A program made the translations under genes and the position numbers. The notes under the pieces were generated by a model. That model was not told where the DNA came from. It ran no database searches and worked only from the letters and a program-made list of their open reading frames with translations. A DNA stretch of 64,000 bases, from positions 86,822 to 150,821 of the forward strand of contig NZ_NEGE01000011.1 in the NCBI RefSeq assembly GCF_002135355.1. Reading direction: 5' to 3'. The DNA comes from Acinetobacter sp. ANC 4169. GTDB taxonomy: Bacteria; Pseudomonadota; Gammaproteobacteria; Pseudomonadales; Moraxellaceae. Shown here in pieces: positions 16,637-26,549 of the stretch (positions within the stretch are counted from its first letter, which is position 1; every line of letters begins with the position of its first letter).

Positions 16637-18046
16637 GTGGAACAACAACCACTTGTCTTATTGGTGGATGATGAGGAAGATTTGTGTACCCTCATGCAAA
16701 TGTCTTTATCTCGTATCGGGATCAAAACCCATATTGCGCATCGTGTTGAACAGGCTAAAAAGTTCCTGTCTGAATACCGCTATGATGCCTGTTTAACCGA
16801 TTTAAATTTACCAGACGGTAATGGCCTGCAACTGGTGGAATGGATTAACCAGCATTTTCCCTCCATACCGGTGGCGGTACTGACTGCCTATGGCAATATG
16901 GAAATTGCCATTGCAGCACTTAAAGCTGGCGCCTTCGATTTTGTCAACAAACCGGTGAATCAGAAGCATCTGGAACAACTCCTGCAAAAAGCCTTTAACA
17001 AACCGTTTGAACATTTGCAGACCAAAGAAGACAGTCTGGAGCAAAAATTATTAGTTGGACAATCCCTGCCAATTCAACAGTTAAGGGTGACCTTAAATAA
17101 AATTGCCCGCTCTCAGGCACCGGTATTTATTACCGGTGAATCCGGGACAGGAAAAGAAGTGATTGCCAATCTGGTACATCGCCTCAGTAACCGTAATGAA
17201 GGTCCGTTTATTGCCATTAACTGCGGAGCCATTCCGACTGAATTAATGGAAAGTGAACTGTTTGGCCATAAAAAAGGCAGCTTTACTGGTGCTACACAAG
17301 ACAAACAGGGCCTGATTCAATCTGCCCATGGCGGCAGTTTGTTTCTGGATGAAATTGCCGAACTGCCTTTAAGCATGCAGGTTAAACTGCTGCGTGCGGT
17401 ACAGGAAAAACGCATTCGTCCAGTCGGTTCAGACAATGAAATTGATGTCGACTTTCGCGTGATTAGTGCCAGTCATCAGGACCTGGAAGCCCTAGTTCAG
17501 CAAGGCCGCTTTAGACAGGACTTGTTCTTCCGTATCCATGTCATGGATCTGGTGCTGCCTCCGCTACGTGAACGCGGTGACGATATTATTTTATTGGCAC
17601 ATCACTTTATTCAGAAAATTAGTCAGGAATGGGATATTCCACCAAAACAGCTGACTGATCGTGCGAAAAGCTTTTTATTGAGTCAGTATTATCCCGGAAA
17701 TGTGCGTGAACTGCGTAATATTATTGAACGTGCTATTACCTTAAGCGATGACGAAAGAATCGACTTACAACACTTGCAAAGTGCACCTTTACGTTATCCT
17801 ACCGCAGCAGTGCCAGCAGCAGCGGAAGATCAGCATACATTGCGCAGTGATATCCTGATTTCTTCCAAGAAATTACCTGATGAAGGTTTAGAGCTTTATC
17901 TGGAAAATATTGAAAAAGATATTTTACTTAATGCCCTGAATTTAACCCATTGGAACAGAACACTGGCTGCTAAAAAACTGGGCATGTCTTTCCGTTCTTT
18001 GCGTTATCGTCTGAAAAAATTTGGCCTGGATACCGACGAGGATTAG
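16637..18046 (+). CDS. pilR: Sigma-54-dependent response regulator PilR
   Basis: A 469-residue NtrC-family activator. The receiver domain has Asp11-Asp12 and phosphorylation site Asp55. The AAA+ domain has Walker A Gly-Glu-Ser-Gly-Thr-Gly-Lys-Glu, the sigma-54 contact Gly-Ser-Phe-Thr-Gly-Ala and Walker B Gly-Gly-Ser-Leu-Phe-Leu-Asp-Glu. A Fis-type helix-turn-helix ends the protein (Leu-Ala-Ala-Lys-Lys-Leu-Gly-Met-Ser). With PilS it should drive pilA transcription from a sigma-54 promoter; pilA is not in the window. The GTG at 16637 follows CTGGGG and is chosen over a TTG at 16604 that overlaps pilS. Confidence 0.92.
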   Translation: MEQQPLVLLVDDEEDLCTLMQMSLSRIGIKTHIAHRVEQAKKFLSEYRYDACLTDLNLPDGNGLQLVEWINQHFPSIPVAVLTAYGNMEIAIAALKAGAFDFVNKPVNQKHLEQLLQKAFNKPFEHLQTKEDSLEQKLLVGQSLPIQQLRVTLNKIARSQAPVFITGESGTGKEVIANLVHRLSNRNEGPFIAINCGAIPTELMESELFGHKKGSFTGATQDKQGLIQSAHGGSLFLDEIAELPLSMQVKLLRAVQEKRIRPVGSDNEIDVDFRVISASHQDLEALVQQGRFRQDLFFRIHVMDLVLPPLRERGDDIILLAHHFIQKISQEWDIPPKQLTDRAKSFLLSQYYPGNVRELRNIIERAITLSDDERIDLQHLQSAPLRYPTAAVPAAAEDQHTLRSDILISSKKLPDEGLELYLENIEKDILLNALNLTHWNRTLAAKKLGMSFRSLRYRLKKFGLDTDED

Positions 18047-18075
18047 GTCGTTTTATTTATTGAGGAGCAGGCCGT

Positions 18076-19257
18076 TTATTTATGGCTTAGAATGATCTCT
18101 GCAACATGTTCCAGATAGTTTTCTTCTTTCATTTCATGTTGCAGCAGATATTGTTGATTGGGCTGAATGCCCACACCTTCAATCATCTGCCCTTTCGGGG
18201 TGTAGTAATGCGATACCGTCATCTGTAAAGCAGCACCATTGGACAGCGGGAACAGTTTTTGTACCACCCCTTTGCCATAGCTTTTTTCACCCACCACCCA
18301 GGCACGGTCGTGATCTTTCATGGCAGCAGTAAAAACTTCAGCGGCAGAAGCCGAACGGTTATTGATTAAAATACCAATTTTTAAATTCTGAAATTCAAAA
18401 CTGGGTAAGGCCTGAAACTGCTGATCGCCTTCGGAACGGCTTTTGGTTGATACGATGATGCCTTGATTCAAGAATAAGTCGGCCGATTCAACTGCAGCCG
18501 ACAACAAGCCGCCAGGATTATTTCTTAAATCGAGCAATACTGCTTTTAGACGTGGAGAAGAATGTTCTTCAATCAAGCGTTTGATTTCATTGGCTGTATC
18601 TTGCTGAAAAACTTTAACTTTGATAACCAGTACCTGATTATGCAGCAGCGTAGCCTGAATATCGGTTTCTATTTTTTTATTACGCACCAAAATCAGTGGC
18701 TTGCTATTTTGTGCCAGTTGCAAACTTAAGGTAGAGCCAATCGAACCATTCAGCAGGCTATTGACCTGATCATGGTTGAGTTTTTTCAGTTCCTGATCAT
18801 CAACCTTAAAAACGCTTACGCCATTACGCAAACCTTGCTTGGCTGAGTCGGCATTATCCTTTAAACCTTGAATCACCCATTGATGCAACTGCTGGTCATA
18901 AGCCAGTTCAAAATCGACAGAGGCAATATCGCCTTCGGTATATTGCAACAGCTGCTTATAATCTTCTGGACTTAAGTAACGTGAATAACGATCCAGACCA
19001 CTCACCAGGCCTTTAATGGCCTGCTGAAATAAGGTTTCGTCATTTTTGTCATCGACATAATTTTCTTTGACGATGCTATAAATCTGGACAAATTGCTGAA
19101 TTGATTCTACCGGAACTTCAGCATAATTCTGTTCGGCTTCCTCATCAAAATCTAAAACAGGCTGAGCCTTGCCTTTTACCGCAGCAAGGGCGGAATGGCT
19201 CATACACATGAATAACGTTGTTAAAATGACAACCTTTTTCCAACGCTGTAAAGCCAT
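18076..19257 (-). CDS. ctpA: Carboxy-terminal processing peptidase (S41 family)
   Basis: A 393-residue periplasmic serine protease with a signal peptide (about 1-26). A PDZ-type region spans roughly 110-195. The catalytic pair is Ser304 in Arg-Ser-Ala-Ser-Ala-Ala-Glu-Val-Phe and Lys329 in Ser-Tyr-Gly-Lys-Gly-Val-Val-Gln, 25 residues apart as in the family. Asp-Leu-Arg-Asn-Asn-Pro-Gly-Gly precedes them. CTPs trim periplasmic proteins and cell-wall hydrolases. It is 26 bases downstream of gpmI on the same strand, an association also common outside this genus. It converges on pilR with no obvious terminator. Confidence 0.9.
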   Translation of the reverse strand: MALQRWKKVVILTTLFMCMSHSALAAVKGKAQPVLDFDEEAEQNYAEVPVESIQQFVQIYSIVKENYVDDKNDETLFQQAIKGLVSGLDRYSRYLSPEDYKQLLQYTEGDIASVDFELAYDQQLHQWVIQGLKDNADSAKQGLRNGVSVFKVDDQELKKLNHDQVNSLLNGSIGSTLSLQLAQNSKPLILVRNKKIETDIQATLLHNQVLVIKVKVFQQDTANEIKRLIEEHSSPRLKAVLLDLRNNPGGLLSAAVESADLFLNQGIIVSTKSRSEGDQQFQALPSFEFQNLKIGILINNRSASAAEVFTAAMKDHDRAWVVGEKSYGKGVVQKLFPLSNGAALQMTVSHYYTPKGQMIEGVGIQPNQQYLLQHEMKEENYLEHVAEIILSHK

Positions 19258-19283
19258 CCATCCACCTGTTTATACAAAAATTT

Positions 19284-20831
19284 TTATGATTTTAAAGTAA
19301 TCAAATTACGACCTTTCATTTCTGCAGGTACAGGAATTTGCATGAGGTTCAACAATGTTGGAGCAACATCTGCAAGAACGCCACCTTCAGCAATGGTTGC
19401 AGAAGTTGGGCCGACATAAATAAACGGAACCAGTTCAGTGGTATGTTGAGTATGAACCTGACCACTTTGGTAGTCCTGCATTTGCTCTACATTACCATGA
19501 TCGGCAGTAATCAGCATATGGCCTTTTTTCGCCATTACTGCTTCATATACACGACCCAGGCAAGTATCCACCGCTTCAACGGCTTTCACTGCTGCATCAA
19601 ATACACCGGTATGCCCCACCATATCACCATTGGCATAGTTCACCACCAACAGGTCATATTCACCTGAATTAATTGCAGCAACCAGTTCATCGGTCACTTC
19701 ATAAGCACTCATTTCCGGTTTCAAATCGTAAGTTGCCACGCTTGGAGATGGAATCAAAATACGTTTTTCACCCGGGTATTCATCTTCACGGCCACCGCTA
19801 AAGAAGAAGGTCACGTGGGCATATTTTTCAGTTTCAGCAATACGCAGCTGGGTTTTACCCAAATCAGACAAGTACTCACCAATCGAGTTTTTCAACGCTT
19901 CTGGCATATAGGCCACAGGTGCATCAATGGTAGCTTGATAACGGGTGAGCATGACAAACTTAGACAGGTTTGGCACCACTTTACGCTCAAAACCGGCAAA
20001 GTCTTTTTCCACAAAGGCTTTGGTAATTTCACGCGCACGGTCAGCACGGAAATTCATGAACACCACACTGTCACCATCCTGAATTTTAGCCAGTTCGCCA
20101 ATACGGGTGGCTTTCACAAATTCATCGGACTCATTTGCCGCATAAGCCTGCTCCAAGCCTTCTACCGCTGTTGCTGCGGTACGTACTGCCTCACCTTCAG
20201 TCAGCAGGCGATAGGCCTGTTCTACACGATCCCAACGGTTGTCACGGTCCATGGCAAAATAACGGCCGATCATGGTCGCAATACGTCCCTGACCCGGATA
20301 CTGGGCAAAAACCGCATCTAATTTTTCTAAAGAAGGCTGAGCACTTTTTGGTGGAGTATCACGGCCATCAAGGAAAGCATGCAGATAAACTTTTGCACCG
20401 CGTTTTAGCGCCAGTTCCACCATGGCAATAATTTGGTCTTCATGTGCATGTACGCCACCTTGTGACAACAAGCCCATGATATGTACTGCAGCATTCGCCG
20501 CTTTAGCTTTTTCTACCGCATCAATCAACACTTCATGCTCAAAAAAAGCACCGGTACGAATGTCTTTGGTAATACGGGTGAAATCCTGATACAACACACG
20601 GCCTGCACCAAGGTTCATATGTCCCACTTCAGAGTTGCCCATTTGACCATCAGGCAGGCCGACATCTTCGCCCGAACCTGAAATCAAACCATGGGGATGC
20701 TTTTGTTGCATAGCAGTTAAGTTAGGTCTTTTTGCTGCCAGGAAAGCATTGTCCTCGACCGCTTCGCGATGACCCACACCATCCATGATTACCAAAACGT
20801 GAGGGATTTTGCCAGCAGTTGCATCCGTCAT
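19284..20831 (-). CDS. gpmI: 2,3-bisphosphoglycerate-independent phosphoglycerate mutase
   Basis: A 515-residue Mn-dependent enzyme interconverting 3- and 2-phosphoglycerate in glycolysis. The phospho-serine is Ser67 in [12 protein letters not shown]. C-terminal alkaline-phosphatase-fold metal ligands include [10 protein letters not shown] and Thr-Ala-Asp-His-Gly-Asn. The frame is open 19 codons further upstream, but the ATG at 20831 gives the normal length and the usual N-terminus, and an AAGAG stretch lies about ten bases before it. Probably co-transcribed with ctpA. Confidence 0.96.
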   Translation of the reverse strand: MTDATAGKIPHVLVIMDGVGHREAVEDNAFLAAKRPNLTAMQQKHPHGLISGSGEDVGLPDGQMGNSEVGHMNLGAGRVLYQDFTRITKDIRTGAFFEHEVLIDAVEKAKAANAAVHIMGLLSQGGVHAHEDQIIAMVELALKRGAKVYLHAFLDGRDTPPKSAQPSLEKLDAVFAQYPGQGRIATMIGRYFAMDRDNRWDRVEQAYRLLTEGEAVRTAATAVEGLEQAYAANESDEFVKATRIGELAKIQDGDSVVFMNFRADRAREITKAFVEKDFAGFERKVVPNLSKFVMLTRYQATIDAPVAYMPEALKNSIGEYLSDLGKTQLRIAETEKYAHVTFFFSGGREDEYPGEKRILIPSPSVATYDLKPEMSAYEVTDELVAAINSGEYDLLVVNYANGDMVGHTGVFDAAVKAVEAVDTCLGRVYEAVMAKKGHMLITADHGNVEQMQDYQSGQVHTQHTTELVPFIYVGPTSATIAEGGVLADVAPTLLNLMQIPVPAEMKGRNLITLKS

Positions 20832-20956
20832 AATGAACACTCTTTTGTTTACAATTTCATCGTTATATCTTACCGAATTTTCGGTCAAGACTCTATGTGC
20901 AGATCATGACTAAAGCTGATCATGCACATTGTTTTTACCATTTTATATTTAAGCAT

Positions 20957-22027
20957 TTAGCGGGCACGGCGCAATAAATAACCGCCCACCAGCATCATCA
21001 GCACAATCGGCACAAACACAAACCAGGCCGGTGATGGTGAATAGACCAGACTGGCATAGCCCAAGAAATCTTGCAGATAGAAGAAGCCCAAGCCGGTAAA
21101 TAAGGCAATCACCAGACGGAAACCCATCGACTGCTGACGTAAAGGGCCAAAAATAAAGGAACAGGCAATTAGCACCAGTCCAATCAAGGCAAAAGGTGAA
21201 CCGACTTTTTGCCAGAAGGCCAGCTTGTAGGTTTTTGGAATCTGGCTATATTCATGCATATAACTCATAAAGCTCACCAACTGACTTGGAGATAAGTCTT
21301 CCGGATCAATGGTGACCATATGCACGTATTTAGGTTGTAAGGCCAAAGCCAGCGGCAGTTGTGCTGTTTTCGCCAGAGTAGAATTGCCTTGCGGCAGAAT
21401 ATCCATTTGAGTTGCCTGCTGCAGTTTCCAGTCACCATCTTTAATGAACTGGCCCTGCTCCGCATTCAGTACACCTTTCAGATGATAATTATCATCAAAA
21501 TCGACTACTTGAACATGCTTAAGCTGTCCTTTGGCGTTGGCATAATCAATGTAAATAAAGCGCTGGCCTTCGCGCGTCCAGTAACCATTCACTTCACCCA
21601 GTGAACTGACGCTACGGTGATCTTTGACACTTTTGGCCTGTTCATTGGTATAAGGAATCACCCATTCACTTAACACAAAGGATAAAACTACCAGAATCAG
21701 GGCTGAGCGAATCACCCAGCCGACTATACGCCACAGGCTGACCCCAACCGAACGCATCACCACCAGCTCACTATTGGAAGCCAAGGTGCCTAAACCCAAC
21801 ACAGCGCCAATTAAGGCAGAAATAGGCAAAATTTCATACAGATAACGCGGTGCACCCCATAACACATATAAAAATGCCTGCCAGGCCCCATAGTTTTCGT
21901 TGAGTGAACCCAATTCACCCAAATAGGTAAACAGAACTTGCAACACAGAGAGTACTGCTGTTGCACCCAGCATAGCCAAAGCCGTGGTTTTGGTCACATG
22001 TTTGGCGACTATTCGACGTGCTAACAT
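20957..22027 (-). CDS. lptG: LPS/LOS export ABC permease LptG
   Basis: A 356-residue permease of the YjgP/YjgQ family with six transmembrane helices, three at each end, enclosing a periplasmic beta-jellyroll domain (about 130-260). With LptF and the LptB ATPase it extracts lipopolysaccharide or lipooligosaccharide from the inner membrane. It follows lptF by a single base, which marks a tight operon. The C-terminus is short and basic. LptG rather than LptF is assigned by order and by the N-terminal Leu-Ala-Arg-Arg-Ile-Val-Ala-Lys. Confidence 0.93.
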   Translation of the reverse strand: MLARRIVAKHVTKTTALAMLGATAVLSVLQVLFTYLGELGSLNENYGAWQAFLYVLWGAPRYLYEILPISALIGAVLGLGTLASNSELVVMRSVGVSLWRIVGWVIRSALILVVLSFVLSEWVIPYTNEQAKSVKDHRSVSSLGEVNGYWTREGQRFIYIDYANAKGQLKHVQVVDFDDNYHLKGVLNAEQGQFIKDGDWKLQQATQMDILPQGNSTLAKTAQLPLALALQPKYVHMVTIDPEDLSPSQLVSFMSYMHEYSQIPKTYKLAFWQKVGSPFALIGLVLIACSFIFGPLRQQSMGFRLVIALFTGLGFFYLQDFLGYASLVYSPSPAWFVFVPIVLMMLVGGYLLRRAR

Positions 22028-22028
22028 T

Positions 22029-23129
22029 TTAAGACCTCACCTGCTGAATTCGTTTCTTGATTTTCGGTGCCAGTTTCTGCTTCCGGGAAAACAGAGCTGC
22101 GGCAACAGCATAGGCCAGCAATACCATAGGATATGCCCAGATGCCCATTTCATCTTTACTGACCCGGGTTTTTACCGCCATGAGTGCCACAATCAAACTG
22201 GCAAAAATCAGCAAGGCCGGGAATAATTTTAAATAGCGTCCCTGACGCGGGCTCACTTCACACAGTGCAATCGCCAGCATTAAAGCAGCAACAATGGAAA
22301 ATGGCACAAAGATACGCCAGCCCAATTCACTCGCCACCACCGGATCAGTACGGTTGTTCCAGAGCTTGCCAATCGGCAAGGCTTCGACTTCCGCACTTTC
22401 AAATTTGGCTTCTTTATCGCTTTCTAGGCGTAAACGGTAAGACTGGAATTCGGCCTGGGTATATTTGGGTGTGCCGGGGAAAATCTCATAACGGCGCCCT
22501 TCAGATAAATCGACAATACTGGCAGTTTCATTGGCCACTTCTACACGAGTGGCTTCTTTCGCCAGAATCATGACATCAGGTTTACCCGGCTTTTCGGCGC
22601 GTTGATAGAAAAACACATCTTTAAGATTACGACGGTCTTCCGACAGGTCTCCGGCATAAATGGTATAAGGACCGGAAGAAATAAATTCTTTGGGACGAAC
22701 CAGATCGAAACCGGTTCTGACGGCCTGATTGGTGGTCAGTTCTTCAAACTGACGCAGTCCCCATGGAGACATCCACACCATTAACGCCGTTTGCACAGCA
22801 AGAAAAACCACCGTCAACGGGATCAGCAAACGCCCCAGCTGGTTACGGCTGATGCCGCTGCCATTCATGACTGCCATCTCATGATCGACATAGAGACGGC
22901 CAAACACCAGCATCAGGCCAATAAAAAAGCCGAGTGGAAGAATTAAGGTTAAAAATTCTGGCAGTCGGTAACCAATAATACTGAATAAAATACTGACATC
23001 TAAACGACCTTGTGCCGCCACACCAAAATACTTGATCAGTCGACCACCCATCATGATTAGGGTCAATAAGGCAATCACCACCAAGGATGTAGACACCACT
23101 TGCTTGACCAGATAACGCCGAATAATCAA
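22029..23129 (-). CDS. lptF: LPS/LOS export ABC permease LptF
   Basis: A 366-residue partner of LptG with the same layout: helices near 8-30, 50-75 and 95-120, a periplasmic jellyroll, then three more helices. Start choice: the frame is open to a TTG at 23153, but the TTG at 23129 follows GGAAGA by 7 bases and begins (Met)-Ile-Ile-Arg-Arg-Tyr-Leu-Val-Lys. That is the usual N-terminus and gives 366 residues, the same as E. coli LptF. Both candidates are rare TTG starts. Divergent from pepA, as in E. coli, across a region with a strong inverted repeat. Confidence 0.93.
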   Translation of the reverse strand: MIIRRYLVKQVVSTSLVVIALLTLIMMGGRLIKYFGVAAQGRLDVSILFSIIGYRLPEFLTLILPLGFFIGLMLVFGRLYVDHEMAVMNGSGISRNQLGRLLIPLTVVFLAVQTALMVWMSPWGLRQFEELTTNQAVRTGFDLVRPKEFISSGPYTIYAGDLSEDRRNLKDVFFYQRAEKPGKPDVMILAKEATRVEVANETASIVDLSEGRRYEIFPGTPKYTQAEFQSYRLRLESDKEAKFESAEVEALPIGKLWNNRTDPVVASELGWRIFVPFSIVAALMLAIALCEVSPRQGRYLKLFPALLIFASLIVALMAVKTRVSKDEMGIWAYPMVLLAYAVAAALFSRKQKLAPKIKKRIQQVRS

Positions 23130-23160
23130 ATTAATTCTTCCAAAAAAAGGCAAATAAAAA

Positions 23161-23170
23161 CTAGCGCTAG
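23161..23170. repeat. CTAGCGCTAG palindrome upstream of lptF
   Basis: A perfect 10-bp palindrome 32 bases ahead of the preferred lptF start. Its role is unknown. Confidence 0.4.
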
Positions 23171-23213
23171 TTTACCCGAATGGTGAAAATATAAAACCTA
23201 TACTGTTGTTGCG

Positions 23214-23246
23214 CATTGAAACTCTATTCATAGAAATGTTTCAATG
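23214..23246. promoter_or_regulatory. Inverted repeat in the lptF/pepA divergent region
   Basis: CATTGAAAC (23214-23222) and GTTTCAATG (23238-23246) are perfect 9-bp inverted arms 15 bases apart, lying 42 bases before pepA and 85 bases before lptF. The spacing is that of a dimeric regulator binding site. Confidence 0.5.
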
Positions 23247-23287
23247 GTTTAATGGTTTGCAATCTTTCAAAGGCATGAATACAGAAC

Positions 23288-24736
23288 ATGAAACTGACAA
23301 TTAATACGTCATTCCAAGAGAATGCATCTAGCCCATATTTGTTGATATTAGTCGATTCTGAGCAGCTTCAAAAGACAGCTACTGCTTATGAAATCAATGA
23401 TTTAAATACTTTAATAGAAGCCGCTCAATTTAAAGCCAACCTAACTGAATCTTTGCCTCTTATCGGGAAAGTCGCAGCGTGTGCAAATACTGCCCTGATT
23501 GGCTTGGATAAGGCAGCAGAACTTCAGCCGACTAAATTAGCAAAAATCGCACAAACGATTATCAAAGCGTCACAAAAAAAATTCCAACAAATCAGTATTG
23601 ATATTTCTGCATTGCCACCCGAACAGCATTATTTATTTGCCTTGGCTTTAACTCAGGCCAATTATGCTTTTGATGAATACAAATCCAAGAAAAATGAATT
23701 TGTACTGCAACAGATCAATCTGATTGCTGCAAACAGCACTTTAAACCCCCAACAGTTGGGTCTGATTCATGCCGTACAGTCGGGTCAAAGTTTGGCACGT
23801 GACCTGGGCAACCGTCCAGGCAATATCTGTTTCCCTGAATATCTGGCAGAACAGGCTCAAGCCTTGGCAGCGCAGTATCCGGACTTGCTGAAAGTGACCG
23901 TGATTAATGAGCAGCAAATGGCGGACTTGGGCATGAATGCCTTCCTTGCGGTCAGCAAAGGTTCAGACCGTCCGGGCCGTGTGATTACCCTTGAATATAA
24001 AGCGCATACTGAGCAAGCACCTGTAGTATTGGTTGGTAAAGGGGTGACTTTTGATACGGGCGGTATTTCACTCAAACCAGGTCTGGGTATGGATGAAATG
24101 AAATTCGACATGTGTGGTGCAGCTTCTGTACTTGGTACCATGCGTGCATTATGCGAAGCAAAACTGCCGATTCATGTAGTGGGTGCCATTGCTGCTGCTG
24201 AAAACATGCCTTCAGGTCATGCCACCCGCCCGGGCGATATCGTGACCACCATGAGCGGACAAACCGTTGAAATTTTAAATACCGATGCCGAAGGCCGTTT
24301 AGTGTTATGCGACACGTTGACTTACATCAAACGTTTTAATCCTGCCCTGGTAATTGATATTGCAACCTTAACCGGTGCATGTGTAGTGGCCTTGGGTTCA
24401 GTCCTGTCCGGTTTATTTACCCCAGATGACGAATTGGCTGCCGAAATTACGGCTGCAGGTCAGACCTCTTTTGACCGGGTATGGCGCATGCCGGTGCTTG
24501 AAGATTACCAGGAACAGCTGGATTCTCCATTTGCCGATATTGCCAATATCGGTGGGCCTAAAGCCGGCTCTGTAACTGCAGCATGTTTCTTGCAACGTTT
24601 TACCCGTGAATATCGCTGGGCACATTTAGACGTTGCCGGTACAGCCTGGACTTCTGGCACGGCAAAAGGTGCAACAGGCCGTCCTGTACCGTTACTGGTT
24701 CAATTCCTCGCAAACCGTGCGCAGTCGAATGGCTAA
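23288..24736 (+). CDS. pepA: Leucyl aminopeptidase PepA
   Basis: A 482-residue M17 metallopeptidase that removes N-terminal residues from peptides. In some bacteria it also acts as a DNA-binding accessory protein in Xer recombination. The catalytic domain has [18 protein letters not shown] and the signature Asn-Thr-Asp-Ala-Glu-Gly-Arg, which together supply the two-zinc site. The N-terminal domain (1-160) is less conserved. Its stop overlaps the start of holC by 8 bases, so the two are translationally coupled. Confidence 0.96.
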   Translation: MKLTINTSFQENASSPYLLILVDSEQLQKTATAYEINDLNTLIEAAQFKANLTESLPLIGKVAACANTALIGLDKAAELQPTKLAKIAQTIIKASQKKFQQISIDISALPPEQHYLFALALTQANYAFDEYKSKKNEFVLQQINLIAANSTLNPQQLGLIHAVQSGQSLARDLGNRPGNICFPEYLAEQAQALAAQYPDLLKVTVINEQQMADLGMNAFLAVSKGSDRPGRVITLEYKAHTEQAPVVLVGKGVTFDTGGISLKPGLGMDEMKFDMCGAASVLGTMRALCEAKLPIHVVGAIAAAENMPSGHATRPGDIVTTMSGQTVEILNTDAEGRLVLCDTLTYIKRFNPALVIDIATLTGACVVALGSVLSGLFTPDDELAAEITAAGQTSFDRVWRMPVLEDYQEQLDSPFADIANIGGPKAGSVTAACFLQRFTREYRWAHLDVAGTAWTSGTAKGATGRPVPLLVQFLANRAQSNG

Positions 24737-25136
24737 AGTCAGCTTTTACCTGTTTGAAAAAAGTAATGAACGGCAAGTGCAAAGCACTTGCCGTTTGTGC
24801 CGCAAGATTCTGAAACAGCCGGCACATATCTGGTTGTATTGTGCCGACCCGGAATTGCAACAGCAGCTCGATGAACAATTGTGGAGTTTTGATCCGAGCA
24901 GTTTCATTCCGCATGGCATTGATCAGGAACAGGCCAGCATTTGTATTTCATCCCGATTGCCTGAACAGGCTGACTGGATTGTGTTTAATTTTAACAATCA
25001 AGCCCTTGAACAGATTGATAAATTTAGTCACATTATAGAAATCATAGAAAATAATGAATCGGCAAAACAACTGGGTCGTGAGAAATTTAAACAATATCGA
25101 CGCTTAGGTATTGAGCCACGAACTTTCAAGCTTTAG
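24729..25136 (+). CDS. holC: DNA polymerase III chi subunit
   Basis: A 135-residue protein of the HolC family, part of the clamp-loader accessory chi-psi complex that contacts SSB. Typical features are Ala-Lys-Val-Ser-Phe-Tyr at the start, Cys-Arg-Leu-Cys-Arg-Lys-Ile in helix 1, [11 protein letters not shown], and the C-terminal Arg-x-Lys-Phe-Lys-Gln-Tyr-Arg. The start at 24729 overlaps pepA by 8 bases; the open frame upstream lies inside pepA and is ignored. The pepA-holC order is shared with E. coli. Confidence 0.92.
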   Translation: MAKVSFYLFEKSNERQVQSTCRLCRKILKQPAHIWLYCADPELQQQLDEQLWSFDPSSFIPHGIDQEQASICISSRLPEQADWIVFNFNNQALEQIDKFSHIIEIIENNESAKQLGREKFKQYRRLGIEPRTFKL

Positions 25137-25164
25137 CTGATCAATAGAAATAAGGAGAGATAGG

Positions 25165-25797
25165 GTGGCATTAAATGTCGGTCAAGATTTTAAACAGCGC
25201 TGGTTAAATGTACCTGAGGCTGTTCGTCAGGCATTTATTGATGACCTACACCGTGTCTGCAATGTGCTGAAACCTGAAACCAATATTCAGAAGTGGCTAG
25301 AAAAAGATAAAGAAGCACAAAAGCAATCTTATGAAAAAATTGAACAGGCCTATGTAGATCGCAAGGCTCAACTGATTGAAGAGGCTCGTTTACGCAAGCA
25401 ACGAGCTTTAGAACAGTCTTTGGAAAAAAAGCGTGCTGAACAGCTGGCTTATGCACGGGCATTACAGTTAGATGAAGAAAGACAATTTGCCGAGCAAGTC
25501 CACACCTTGTCTTTTATACGTCAAAACTTAGAACATGAAACACAAACCTATACTGCACGCTATCACAAGAACCCTGCGGGCCCGGCCTTGAATTTTGCCA
25601 AGGGCATGATCTCGATTACTGACCATGAAATATTATCGGAACTGGAAAGTGTGCGTTTACGTCTGGAACTGGAAGCCGAAACCCTGATTGAACAAGCGGT
25701 GACCGTATTCCGTGCCAAGTTACATCAGGCCAGTCAGGAAGAAATTGAGTACATTTTAAAGAATTCTAATTTATCTACGGAAAAGCCAAAAACCTGA
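25165..25797 (+). CDS. Conserved coiled-coil protein of unknown function
   Basis: A 210-residue soluble, highly charged protein. Residues 1-50 form a small domain (Arg-Trp-Leu-Asn-Val-Pro-Glu-Ala-Val-Arg). Residues 50-115 are a long Glu/Lys/Gln/Arg-rich coiled coil. After a Pro-Ala-Gly-Pro-Ala break (about 137-141), a second helical part (150-200) is rich in Leu, Glu and Arg. It has no signal peptide or membrane segment. GTG start at 25165 with AAGGAGAG upstream; holC ends 28 bases earlier, so it is in the pepA-holC unit. I do not recognise the family; it could be a structural or replication-associated protein. A terminator follows at 25855. Confidence 0.75.
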   Translation: MALNVGQDFKQRWLNVPEAVRQAFIDDLHRVCNVLKPETNIQKWLEKDKEAQKQSYEKIEQAYVDRKAQLIEEARLRKQRALEQSLEKKRAEQLAYARALQLDEERQFAEQVHTLSFIRQNLEHETQTYTARYHKNPAGPALNFAKGMISITDHEILSELESVRLRLELEAETLIEQAVTVFRAKLHQASQEEIEYILKNSNLSTEKPKT

Positions 25798-25854
25798 TTG
25801 CTGATCCCGGCTCATCTAGGCCATTTTTAAGTATGAGAAGTTAAAAATAAAAGC

Positions 25855-25882
25855 GTCCACTTCGGTGGACTTATTTTTTATT
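25855..25882. terminator. Terminator between the coiled-coil gene and dedA
   Basis: GTCCAC-TTCG-GTGGAC, a 6-bp stem with a stable TTCG tetraloop, followed by a T-rich tract on + and preceded by an A-rich tract, so it probably serves both convergent genes. Confidence 0.85.
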
Positions 25883-25891
25883 ATCCAGATA

Positions 25892-26437
25892 TTAAAATAA
25901 GTCTACTGCAATTCCGAGCATATTGCCTGCACCATAGCCAATTCCCAATAACAGGCCAATCCATACCAGTCCGCCAGTGATGTTATAAAACATAAAACTG
26001 AACACATTCATATGCCCTGCCCCGGCAGCAAAGGGCGCAAATGAACGAACAAAAGGAATAAAACGTGCCATCAAAATGGTTTTACCGCCATGCTTGGTAA
26101 AATAGTGATTGGTCTTGACAATATATTCAGGTTTTAAAAAACGTGAGTGTTCATGGAAAAACTTAAATCCCAAAATCTTCCCGGTATAGTAATTGACGAT
26201 ATAACCCAATACTGAGGCAATAAACAATAACAACCCCATAGAAGATAAATGAACATTATCTGCAGTTGAACATAGGGCACCAATGGCGATCAGTAAACTG
26301 TCTCCCGGCAAGAAAAACATAAATACTGAACCAGTCTCGGCAAAGATAATCAGAAATAAAATGGCATAAATCCACAAGCCATACTGATCCAGTAAAGTAG
26401 GTAACCATTGTTCAATATGCATTAGAAAATCAAGCAT
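25892..26437 (-). CDS. DedA family membrane protein
   Basis: A 181-residue protein with four to five hydrophobic segments. Family features include Glu-Thr-Gly near residue 35, Phe-Phe-Leu-Pro-Gly-Asp-Ser-Leu-Leu (about 42-50) and Phe-Ile-Pro-Phe-Val-Arg-Ser-Phe-Ala-Pro-Phe-Ala-Ala-Gly near 125-138. DedA/VTT proteins are linked to lipid-carrier or phospholipid flipping and membrane-potential homeostasis; which lipid this member handles cannot be told from the sequence. It is monocistronic between two terminators. Confidence 0.88.
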   Translation of the reverse strand: MLDFLMHIEQWLPTLLDQYGLWIYAILFLIIFAETGSVFMFFLPGDSLLIAIGALCSTADNVHLSSMGLLLFIASVLGYIVNYYTGKILGFKFFHEHSRFLKPEYIVKTNHYFTKHGGKTILMARFIPFVRSFAPFAAGAGHMNVFSFMFYNITGGLVWIGLLLGIGYGAGNMLGIAVDLF

Positions 26438-26497
26438 CTTCAGCTACTCACTTCAACCACATTATTTGCATAACTCATTAAAAATAAACATTAAAAA

Positions 26498-26534
26498 TAA
26501 AAAAACAGCCTGATTTTTTCAATCAGACTGTTTT
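26498..26534 (-). terminator. Terminator of the ribE operon
   Basis: AACAGCCTGATT pairs with AATCAGACTGTT with one mismatch and a TTTTC loop. On the minus strand a T-run follows, so it ends nrdR-ribD-methyltransferase-ribE transcription. Confidence 0.85.
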
Positions 26535-26549
26535 CTATTCTAGGATGTT

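Noticed and set aside
19815..20321. 168-codon ORF antisense to gpmI
   Set aside because: Runs entirely inside a well-conserved enzyme gene on the other strand.
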